From Trichodelitschia bisporula (lineage: Eukaryota > Ascomycota > Dothideomycetes > Phaeotrichales > Phaeotrichaceae), in the NCBI GenBank assembly GCA_010356995.1, contig ML996694.1, positions 540,035 to 604,034 on the forward strand: DNA of 64,000 nucleotides, in the 5' to 3' direction. A model generated the notes under the pieces. That model was given only the letters and a program-made list of their open reading frames with translations, did not search any database and was not told the origin of the DNA. Position numbers and translations under genes: made by a program. Within the stretch, counting starts at the first letter, position 1, and each line of letters opens with the position of its first letter. Of this stretch, positions 12,501 through 22,759 are shown in pieces.

Positions 12501-13438
12501 AATTTTCCGCTCAGCCCTTGGCCCCTTGTTTAACGGGGATGGGAAATTGGAAACAACGGCCTTGAAACTTTCCTTGCAAATCGTCATTCCCGGGGACAGG
12601 CTCCATGAGTTCATCACCTGAAGTTGCTGCTTTCGTGCACAGCGAAAGTGTCACGGAAGGTGGCGTTCTAGCGGCTCCACCGTTTCTGCCACAAGTGCAT
12701 CAGTCCCCGGATGGCAATGTTTGAACCTGATCGACAACCTCATTTTGACCTGGTTTGCCATTTCCACCAATGCTCTAATCTAGCATCTGCGCTGCCTCTA
12801 AAATGTGAGGCCCCGTGGATGAAATTCCCATAGTGACCACCTCGTCCCGGCCTTGTGATTGGTTTGTTCTCGCTGCCTAGACCTCGGCGCCTGGACTCTC
12901 AGAGTATTCTCACGGAAATACATCCGTAGTAAGAGATGGCATCCGCTACCACAACTAACGTCTAGAACAAGGCATCCAAATTCTATGACGCAATGCCATC
13001 TCGCGGTGGTTTTTCCTAGTATTTCAGATGAGAGGCGGTGGAGCTAGATGAGCAGAGGTGATAAGGCAGGATGCAAGCAAAAGGGTCTTTGCAGATCATC
13101 GTTTTTAAAAAAAAGTGCCGAAAGACGAGTGATTGGTCCTCACGCATGACAGTCTCCCATATCTTCTCTTTCATATGATTGAAGTTTAGTGCAGTGTTCT
13201 CTACGGTAGTTCATCGTTCGGCTGATCCCGATGTTTTACGCGGAGCATGTTGATGCCATGATGCCTTATGTGTTGGTGCCTGACCGCCAAGTCTCCCGAT
13301 ACCGTCATCGCCAATCATGTAGGTTGGATTGGCGCGGCAATCTTGACGTCCTCGAGAAGCTGTCCAGCGCACTCTAAGCATCAACCTCCACTACCACAAA
13401 CAGTGCGGGAACTTGACCGCCGCTTTCTGGCCGTCATA

Positions 13439-14106
13439 ATGAGGCTCCCTCTCATCTTCATCTCCAAGTTCGTTGGAACCGTCTCGCTCGGCCTGCTCAC
13501 GGTATATCACCCCGCAATCTCCTTACCCCCCTGACTCTTACCAAACAGTCCCACTACATCCTACCCCGCTGTGCATCGCAAGACTGACATCCCCAGGGCG
13601 TGTCCTACACTCTTTCTACCATCGCCCTTCCCTCTCTCCTGCACCTGTCCACCGCTCCTACCGCCGCTCAGACTCATGCCTTCCTCGCCGCCCACTCCCG
13701 TGGCGCGCAAAAGCTCCTGTCGGGAATCTCTGTGGGAGCTTTGACCTTTGCCTTCCTCTTCTCACCCCGTCGTGCTCGCCATCCGTACCTCATCTGGACT
13801 GCTCTTGTTGCGGGCGCTGCTTGGGCACCCGGCCTGGAGCGGCTTACAGCACACTACTTCATTGGACCCGAAGTTCAGGGTCCAGGCCCTGTTAAGCTGG
13901 CCCCTGGGATCGAGGAGAGCGGGGTGTTCGTTGGCTCTGGTAGCAGGAGTGCTAGCGAGGCAGAGATTGATGTTGATGCGGGTGTGAATGGAGAGGTTGT
14001 CAGGCGGGGAGTGGAGCAGGATCGCGCTGTTGAAGGAGTCCGTGCGGGGATCTGGGGGCTAGCATTTGCAATGGGGCTGATCGGCATCTGGGGAGACGGC
14101 GCGTAG
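13439..14106 (+). CDS. ATG33: Atg33-like mitochondrial membrane protein
   Basis: Two exons (13439-13501, 13597-14106) join in phase across a GTATAT...CCCAG intron to 190 residues. Hydrophobic segments lie near residues 5-30, 65-80, 85-100 and 170-185, separated by an acidic loop. I matched it by pattern to fungal Atg33, a small outer-mitochondrial-membrane protein needed for mitophagy in yeast. The cues are an N-terminal helix starting FVGTVSLGLLTG, the motif RHPYLIWTAL where yeast has RHPYLLYG, and a final helix ending IGIWGDGA. The assignment rests on these short similarities and on the topology, so another small four-helix membrane family is possible. Confidence 0.65.
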
Positions 14107-14913
14107 AAAAGACGTGCATATGGGGGGGATGGGGGCGTCAAATGTGGGTTCATGAGGCGGCTAGACTTCACGATGGTTCGGTGGCGATGAGGTGTTGGGA
14201 CGTCCTTCGGTGATTACAGATTGTATGAATCCACTCCTGTCCTTTGGAATACGGCTAAATCTCCCTTCATGGCCGTGAGGCTGGCATGCACTATTCTCAT
14301 AAGACTTTGCTGTCTCTGGATTAAGTATAAATGGCCCCCGTCCCTTGAGCGATGACACGTGCTCCTGATTTTCAATATGCCCTTTATCGTCGTTTCCTTG
14401 CTGCTCCACCAGATGGACGAGCTTGAATTTGGTCACATAACTGAGCAAGCAGGCGCTAAATATTCAGGTCAAGAAGGAATCGTTCCGCTTCGACATCGTA
14501 CCCCCTGGTCATGGCCTCTTTCGATGCACAGCTTCCCGTTATTTGTAGTCCTGGCCAGCAGCCAAGTGGTCTTGCGTTGGGACTTTCCACTACTGAAGGG
14601 GGCAAGTTCCATTCTAGTTCTGCTCACGACGTGGATCGTCTCTGACCCTGCCACAATATTTGTGCTTAGTCCCTCCGTTACGGAAGTGAGGAGGAGTAGC
14701 TGCTGCTTCTCATCCGGTAACGAGCCCTCGTGTTTACACTCCGGAGTGGCTTCCCTCAGGGTGTGGAATTGACTGGGAACTGAGTATTTAACGCCGCGAA
14801 TCCTCCATCCCGTCATCTCCTCAGCTGCAGTCTTACTCCCACTATATCATATCTCCCCTTTCGACTTGGTTGTCGAGGATATCTCGACAGCCTTCTTGGA
14901 CCTTTTCGCCGGC
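14107..14913. other. Intergenic region and promoter of the secreted protein gene
   Basis: Two transcribed units run in the same direction here, so this should hold the 3' UTR of the Atg33-like gene and the promoter of the next gene. An open frame at 14359-14772 has no recognisable protein features. Confidence 0.45.
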
Positions 14914-16949
14914 ATGGTCCCCAATGTGGTGGTGAGTTTTCCGTTTCTGTCCATTGGATTGTTGCCTCTCCGTGGTTGGGCCTTGGTTCTTTATGGTTTC
15001 CGCATGTTCTTCCTCTGTATCAGCAGCAGATGCTCAATTCGTGGCCTCATCGCCTTCCCATTTGTGCCGTTTCCTTGCCATCCGCTAATCAGGTATCTTA
15101 GGTTCCAGGCCTCCTGGCACTGGCGGCACTCTTTCCTCTGGCAAGCGCCCGCCATGCTGAAGGCACTGTCACCTGGTATGATCACGACAACTGCCGCGGG
15201 CAAGGCGTCCACCCCTCGGTCAAAGTCCACGAAAACGAGTGCCACACCATCCCCCACGAAGCCTCCCCCATGTCCTTCCGATTATATAAGATGAAGCACT
15301 GGCCCAGCCCGAAGGAGAATGCAGAATGCTATCTACACGTATTCCCCGACGCTCCGTGTGCGGACACTGAGCACTCCTATATCGGGAGGGTCGGCGATAT
15401 CAAGTTCAACTGCATCAACCCCTGGGTGAACATTTCGACGGGCTATAAAGGCTTCCGCTCCGTGAAGCTTCTCTGCGATCGACCAGGCGGTAAGAAGCGT
15501 CCTTCGGGGGGGAGGCCGCGCTTAGGGCCGGTTGGTGACGATGAGGTCGTCAAGAACCCGTCCGATTACCATCATCCTAAACCGGTTGCTCATGATCCGA
15601 ACCTCAATGATACTGATGGGCATGGTACAGATGGCCACGACACAGATCACGGCAAGAAGACGGACTCGGACTCGGATTCAGACTCGGATGGTGACAGTCA
15701 CAAGCCAAAGACTGAGCCCACAAAAGGCGTGGCTGGCGGCAACGCGGACCCCCATGACACGGATCACCACGATACGGACACAGATGACGACAAGCCCAAG
15801 GCCAAGGACACGAAGGGTGCATCCACCGTAACCTCAGTCATCGTCACCTCAGAGACCGTCCTCGCACCCGCCGTCACCTCAGTCATCGTCACCTCAGAGA
15901 CCATCCTCGCACCCGCCGTCACCTCAGTCATCGTCACACCAGTTGTAGTCGTCCCAACTACCATCATCGAACCCTCCGTCACCTCAACCACTGTTACCTC
16001 AGTAACCTCAACTACCGTCACCTCAGCCGTCCCTACCTCAGTCACCGTCACCTCTGTCACCGTCAGCACCGTGATCCGCGCCCCACCGACTTCACGCAGC
16101 ACACGTACCCGCACAACTAGCATCTGGTACACGTGGACCGAGACACATCTCAGCGAGCAAAGCGGTGTCACGACGGCCCGAGTCGTCGAGACCCTGACGG
16201 TCACTCCCAAGACCAAGCATAACCGCGCCCCGATGGCAACGTCTGGGCCCGTGGCTCTGCTTCCTCGCGCTGCGAACGTTGCTTTTGCGGTCCCCACCTC
16301 GGCATCGCTGGTGCGCTTTGACGGCGGCAAGGACGGCGGCGTGCTGACCTTCGACGGGCCGGCACCGGTCGCCTACCCGCTCTCCCGTGACGATGACACG
16401 GAATACTCGGGGTCGTTTCTGGGGTCGTTGGATGCGGAGACGCTGGGTCGGGTGAAGGATATGACACTTGTGGGGACGCTGCGCGTGACGGACGTGTCGT
16501 ATGACTTTGTGGCTTTCCTCGTGCCGATGGCGAATAACCAGACAGCCATTGTGTACTTGTTCGAAGAGTGGAAGCCTATGGATTCGGATTCTGGGTCGGA
16601 TGATGAAGTGGATGTGGGCCACGGGAACTGGACGACGACTGCGGCTACGACCTCGATTGTCAAAGTTACGGGATCTTCCACTTCCACATCGACGAACACT
16701 ACGGTGCTGCTGCCTACTTCTCTGAAGTTGCCTCGCGATGTCCATGCGTCGGCTGCGCCTATGGGCGTCGGCATCGCTGTGGATGTCCGTCCGGGTTTCA
16801 ATGCTGTGCAGAAGGCATCTGTACTCCGGGATCTGGACGAGGCGCTGCAGTTCAAGAAGAAGCAGGTTCAGACGGGACGGGTCAATGGTGGGAAGGCCCG
16901 GTCGGCGTGGAACTTAGGGCCGTCTTCCTTCCGCACGGTGATCCAGTAG
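14914..16949 (+). CDS. Secreted Thr/Val/Ser-rich repeat protein, adhesin-like
   Basis: A tiny first exon (14914-14931, MVPNVV) joins through a GTGAGT...CTTAG intron to exon 2 (15102-16949), giving 621 residues. The junction creates a signal peptide with the core LLALAALFPLASA. After it comes a domain of about 110 residues with several cysteines (for example WYDHDNC, NECHTIP, KFNCINPW). Next is an Asp/His/Lys-rich segment with a DSDSDSD run, then a Val/Thr/Ser segment with a 15-residue repeat around VTSVIVTSE. The C-terminal 300 residues contain a folded-looking region near FDGGKDGGVLTFDGPAP. There is no clear GPI signal or transmembrane helix at the end. The pattern suggests an extracellular or wall-associated protein; I do not recognise the family. 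Confidence 0.75.
15828..15950 (+). repeat. In-frame 45-nt tandem repeat in the secreted protein gene
   Basis: Two full 45-nt copies (15828-15872 and 15873-15917) and a partial third encode repeats of the form VTSVIVTSETxLAPA. The copies are nearly identical at the DNA level, suggesting recent expansion, as in fungal adhesin stalks. Confidence 0.85.
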
Positions 16950-17379
16950 AGTGCCATGCAGGGCAGAGAAAGGTCCATCGAAAGGGTTATTCTTTGCGTT
17001 TTGGTGTTTGAGGCGCTTGAGCAATGGTGTTAAGGTGGTATTTGCAGCGCTGGAGTCGGCTGTTTTCTGTTTTGGGGTTGAGGTGCTTTTTGGTGCAGCT
17101 TTTTCCTTTGCTCTTGTGCGTTTCTTTAGTCCGTTTTTGGAAGCATCCCTGAATCATTCTTCTTAAATTTGTGCAAATTCTGTGACCGTGAAGGATCAAA
17201 ATTTTGACGCATCTGCAACTGGGTAAAGAGGCTCTAGGGTCACTTCATCGGGACCGGTTCTCGAGACGTTTATCATATGGCTAACCCAAATTGATACTAC
17301 GGTACATGAGGCAGGCTAGCTAACCTTCGAACCAAAGAAAGTGGATATCATATGTACATCACGCCACTGTCACATTCAC
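16950..17379. other. Convergent intergenic region
   Basis: This lies between the stops of the secreted protein gene and the cyclase-family gene and probably holds both 3' UTRs. No gene is seen. Confidence 0.5.
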
Positions 17380-18584
17380 CTAGAAGATGGCAAGAGCATT
17401 AGGCGGCGATCCAACAGCGCCAGGAACGTTCAACGGTACAGACGTTAGCAGGAAAGTGTACCGCTTGACCTTGTTAGCGTATTCCGAGAGCGCCTTCAAG
17501 TCCCACAGCTCGCCGATAGGTAAGCCGAACAAGCTCAAGAAGTACTGGTGGAGCACTGATCTTGTTAGCAAAGCCACCATCCTCACACCGACCCACCTAC
17601 CTAGCGAAGCGATTCCCTTCTCCTCGCCATTCACAACCGGTGGCAGCGCCTCAAACGCAATCGCATCGCCTGCGACAGCCGCGAAGTGCTTATTCCAAAA
17701 CCAGCGCGCCGACTCCTCCGTACCATCCACGCCGACCGTGCGGTGCGTGCCCAGCGCCTTCTCCTGCTCTTCCGCGTTCATGGCGCCCAGTGCTTCGGTG
17801 AAGCCCGTCCGGATGATAATGATGTCGCCAGTCTTGAACGCGGTGCCCTGTGCTGCAGCCACGGCCTCGAGTTCCTTGACGGTGACCCGGTGCGACTCGA
17901 ACGGCGAGTACTTGATCCCCTGCGCATCGGCCCAGGCCTTGTAGTCGATGAAGACGCCACGGCCGACGAGCCCACCACGGGCGTGCCAGTCTGGGGAGTG
18001 GTTAGAAGGGGAAATGCAGAAAGTGAAAAGGGATGGTACGGTTCAGAGTAGGTATCAGCTGATCCCGATCGGTTTCGCCGAAGTTTTGCACCAGCGCGCT
18101 GACGTCTGTCTCCACGCCGTTGTAGGCTTTACCCGTGGGCTGGTGGTGAAAGTGAACTAAGGGGTAAGCAGCTACCATGGATGCTTTGCGAGCGTCGTAC
18201 CGAGACTGTCCCACTGGCTGCTGCACTGCGTGTTGAACGACACCTCATCGTCAAAGCCATGAATGGGCAGCGGTGTGTCCATAAAGTTTATGACCTTGTG
18301 GTCGAGGCCCTTGCGTAGGAAACCCGGCTTCTCGATTGCGCCGATCGGCCAGCTGGGACGTGGTTAGGAGCGCAGTGTCCGCGCGGGGCCGAGGGTACGC
18401 ACTTCAAGGACACGGAAACACCGTCCTTGACCTCCTTGACGGCTTCCTTAACCACATCCGTGGTCAGCAGGTTGACCGTCCCAAACACGTCCTTCTTGCC
18501 ATCCTTGTCAAAGAGGCCCCAGGCGCAGCCCTGCGGCATGCCCTCCACCTTGGGCAGGCTATCGAAGTCGGGGAGTCCAGCCAT
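17380..18584 (-). CDS. Cyclase-family protein (kynurenine formamidase-like fold)
   Basis: Four exons (18584-18403, 18352-18201, 18156-18040, 17990-17380) join in frame to 353 residues. Introns start GTGCGT, GTACGA and GTACCA. Recognisable segments are the N-terminal PQGCAWGLFDKDGKKD, the pair VNLLT and LNWPIGA, the metal-site region QWDSLVHFHHQPTG, TLNHWHARGGLVGRGVFID, and GDIIIIRTGF. These place it in the fungal branch of the cyclase family (PF04199), which includes metal-dependent arylformamidases. The substrate is unknown, and many fungal members are annotated only as hypothetical. It has no signal peptide and is probably cytosolic. Its neighbours do not indicate a pathway. Confidence 0.88.
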
Positions 18585-21500
18585 AGTTAAAGCGCAAAGC
18601 GGAGAGTGATATTCAGATAGACTATATAGACAGAGAAAACAGCAGAAAGCACACAGGAACAGGACGAAATTGTACGGGGAGGGGAAACTTCAGTTATATC
18701 ATAGCCTCGTCCCCACACCTACTCCTCCCGCCCGAAGTTATGACGGTGAGTAGCGCGACCCCACTTGGTGAGCATCGTGGCGTAGCCCCGGAATTAGTTG
18801 TCCTGGAGTGGAGCTCGATGAGTGTACGGCAATGTGATATCGACCCCCGCAGCGGGCCTTACCCCGCGCAAGGCGGAGGTGCTAAACATTTTCCAGAAGC
18901 ACACGCTCATGTGCCGATTATCGTTGCTCTTCTCTTGCTTGCTTCTCACCACGGTGAATTGTAAGTACTTACTGCAAAGCTTTGCGAATTCGTCCGTGTA
19001 TGACGTCCTGCGGGATTCATCGCTTGATGACTTCATCCCACAGTATGTTCTACTAACCTTAGCCCTACCCCGCATTCTCGCGATCTTGACGCAACCTTCG
19101 CTTGGCACGGGATCCAGCGATCCCGCGCATGATAAACGCGCTGTGCCCAACCACTTGAGCGTCTGCCGTATCACTATCACATACACCCGTCATGCTTGTT
19201 CTATTCTTCCATTCTTCCATGAGAACGCTTCTGGCTTGGGAGCGTGGACCAACGCTTCACGCTGAGGCTTCGTCTCTGACTGGTCGTTTGACAGGTACCG
19301 TACATACACTTGAGGCGAAATGGGATGATCTGATGGATCGGTAAGGCTACAAGTAAGTTCCATGTTTTAGTAAATGCAGCCGTAACCGTTCGTAGTGCAG
19401 TAATGGAAGCTGACCATAGATGCTACAGTGCATCGGTATCAATCATATAGACCGCTACGGATGTAGGCAGGGCTCTGTGCATTGATTGGTTATCCGTAAC
19501 TGAGCCGTGGTGAACCGGGCCGAGTTGGAGCTTCCGAAACAAGCTCCGATGCCCGGCATCGCTTCTAGGCTTCAATGGAGCCATTTCCCGACAACGACAC
19601 CATTTACCATATGATACACCTGAAGGCCGAGTAGGTGCTAACCAATGGCACCCGTTACAACTGTAGCCAGGTAGCCGCTGAAGCCAAAGATCACCCCCCA
19701 AGTGGATTCCTGTAACATCCACGGCACAGCTTACTCGGCAAGACTTGTATCCAAAACAGACGCCTACAGTACGGCATACTCGGTACCACGAACGCAAGAT
19801 CCACGGTAGAAGCCTACCATCCGATGCGGTCCGAAGTTCCCGGCCAAAATAGTTGAATCTCGAGCAGACATAATTCCCGTGCCGAGCGGAGTTTCGCACT
19901 TTCGCGACACCCGCCGCTAGCCGTTCTGAAGTACGTCCGTAAATGCTTCGCAGTACAACATCTTTCCTGCTCTTCATATTTTTATTCCCTCTGGCAAACT
20001 CTGGCTAATGTCCAGCGTTGGATCAAGCCTCCGATATGACAAGTGGCTACGATAAGGGTGCCATTTTAATGTGCCCAAGTAAGAAGCGAGGATCAGATGC
20101 AATGCTCCGTAGCAAAGCAATCGGCGGTGCCGGTCCAAGAAATGGCCCAGCCGCATCTCAAATAGGGTACTGACACCTTAAGCATTATGGTCTTGAGCGC
20201 ATGGATCCGGCAATTGTTCACTCATGCAAATGAAGGCGATTGGTTTGACTAAGAGAGGCTGCTTCCGATGCTATGAAGGAGGTGTTGATTTACTACAAGA
20301 TACGCGAATTAGCTACTTGCCAAAGGTGGTGAAGTGGGGATCGCTGGCACTACGAAGTTAACTCCATATTAACCTACCTCGACTCACCTGGGACCACCAA
20401 CGAATTCCAACCTCCCCACTGAAAACTCGCTGTAATTCCCCAGTACTCTTTTCCAAGAACCATTTGACCGTATGATAACCCACAGAAAACCCAAAGCAAA
20501 TTCTCGGCTCCCTCTCATGCCGTTCAACAGGCGGATCGATCCCGGATACGGAGGTAGCCGGTGGCGACAGAGTTCGCGAAGGAGCGAGATCCGATGTCGC
20601 TCGTCACTAGACTAGGTTGCAGTAATTCCCTTTCAGGTGACAATAGCCGAAGTCGCCTTTGATAACGCCTTGTGGGGGGCCACATGTGACAAGCTCGTCG
20701 CCGTGTTTTGAGTCCCAATTCGCCAGCCTCGGCCTTACGCATCTCAGGTATTCCAAAGCCTTTGGACCATGATTTGTGTCCAGGCGAAAAGTTGCGGCTT
20801 TGCCGATGCATAGTATGTCTCGTCGTACGGTACGTAGTGGCATGAGGGGATGGGGCTCAAATGAAGTGTGTGCCCGGTCGGAGAGAACAATGACTGGGAA
20901 GATGTCACATCGTGAAGATCGAGGGGATTCTTTAGGTAATCCGAAAAAAATGCAAGAGAACGGAAATGGCCACCTCGTGCCTCGCATTCGCGTGCCAGCA
21001 TTGGCATCGTGAAGTAATCGAAGGAGGTCAAGAGTCAAATCCTGTGCCGCAGTGTGCAGAAATCTGACTGCCCTGGCGCTCTCTGGCAGAGTTCAAGTCT
21101 AGCGGAAGAGAGCGAACTCTCGGAGGGAGGGCACAGAGAGAGGAAAAGCGAAGTGTGCACGCGGCTCAACCGTATCCAGGGAGCCTGGCGAGAAAAATGG
21201 TCGGAGACCAGACATCGACCATGGCAAAGCGCGGTCGAGAGCAAGAAGCAAGGAAACGAATGGCTGCACCCTACCGTAATACAATAGACAAATGTAACCG
21301 GAGGGCCGTAAGAGGAAACAAACGAGCCTCGCCTGATTTCCGTCTGCGTCGATGCCGATGGGATGTCCCGGCCGGCCACCAACTTTCAGTGGACAGCCCT
21401 ACACCAACTCTGGGGGCAAGCCGAGTTTCTCAACACATCCCTTCACCCTTTTCACCAGTCGCTATTCTATCCTTCCCACCATTCAAGTGGACTTCAACGA

Positions 21501-22759
21501 TCCGCCAGGAATTCCAGCATACATCTGCCTCAATAGGAACCAGTCCCATCAGTCAACGGAATCCCACCCGGGCAGCGGTAGCATTTCTCAAAGCGAGACT
21601 GAGAATCAGCTTGCTTCTCTAGAGCTTCACTGGCCCAGCTCTCAGACAAGAAGCATGTCTTGTCTGGAACAACATCGAAGATAGCTCTTGAGTCTATCGG
21701 GTTAGCCCCCTGGGGGACGAGCGGAGGTCGGAGCTGGCTCCGAGATCAGATTTCGGAGTCTCATTCCGAGAGGTGGTGAACTTGGCCACACTGAAAACAC
21801 GCAAGGCGCTTCCTTCCACACTCTACCTGTCAGCAGTATTGTGATCTTCGCCTCCCCACAACTGCAACCACTGTCAACAGAAGCACAGTTCTACGTACCG
21901 CATCCCAAGCCGGCAGTTCACCTTCGTTGGAATACCACACATATTCCGTCCATATCGCGCGAACACTGGGCAGAGACAAACCCCTGGCGGCCCTTACAAT
22001 CCGACAACAAACAGCCATCTACACCATTTCAGTAGTAGAAAAATCTTCACACCTACGTTGGGGGACGCATCGCCTGAATCATAATCCTGTAGATCCCCAC
22101 CAATATCACATGGCGCTATGTCGACGAACGAACGCGTCTGTGATCCCAAGGCCAGTAGCGAAGGACACAACCTCCGCAAAAGCATTTCAAACCCAGCTGT
22201 GTAGACTGATGCTCATAAACAAAGCTACAGAGATGAAGACATTCAGCGGGTAGAGCAGGCCCCCATCATTTGTTGCTATGTGCCTACCCAGGTTGCTCCC
22301 CCCAAAAGCAGAAATCGATCAAACTGGTCGAAATCGTGAGTAACCCTTCCAATCATCTCAAGATGTTTCAACAACAGATTTCAAAAGGCAAAGGCTTCAG
22401 AACAATGCAGACACATCTCCTGTCACCTCCCAAGGATATCCAAACAATGCGCGAAGCATCATGACCGGCGGGGATTGATGGCACGGCTGAGCAGACAGCT
22501 TTGAAGCCCATAACTTCACTAGTTAGCAATGTCAGGTTGTTGTAAGTTAGTGAGAGTCGGAATAAATCGGTGAAACCAGGCTGACACCTTTCTCGACTCG
22601 CCAGAGTCCCGGAAGCACAACACCTCTTTTCCATTTCCCCCAGCTCTTACTTTCCTCGTCCCTCCCATTCTAACTCCACCATCAATAGCATGCGGCGACT
22701 CCCTTCCCCATGGGCACCTTCCAAAGATCTTCCATCAACTGCCTCGCTGGTTCTTAGAT
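18585..22759. other. Gene-poor 4.2-kb block
   Basis: No exon chain, domain or RNA gene is supported on either strand. The longest open frame is 19423-19977 (minus, about 184 codons); it has an even amino-acid mix and many cysteines but no resemblance to a known family. Base composition looks close to 50% GC, so the block is not an AT-rich relic of repeat-induced mutation. It could hold non-coding transcripts or decayed sequence. Confidence 0.45.

Larger units (their letters stand above)
8879..13438. other. Gene-poor 4.6-kb block
   Basis: The part next to 8878 is the purine-rich leader and promoter of the WSC gene, with simple repeats at 9345-9369 and 9509-9537. The rest (about 10-13.4 kb) has only short open frames, most of them C/T-biased, with no domain or convincing exon chain. 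The longest, 10383-10937, starts at a non-ATG codon and has no recognisable content. I see no tRNA-like structure. Confidence 0.45.

Noticed and set aside
15764-16330. 188-codon antisense frame with Val/Thr repeats
   Set aside because: It is the complement of the repeat region of the secreted protein gene.
17320-17345. TTCGAA-containing stretch resembling a tRNA B box
   Set aside because: The flanking bases do not form a T-arm stem and no A box or acceptor stem was found.
19423-19977. 184-codon minus-strand frame rich in Arg and Cys
   Set aside because: No family resemblance and no flanking exons; a frame of this length is expected by chance in GC-balanced DNA.
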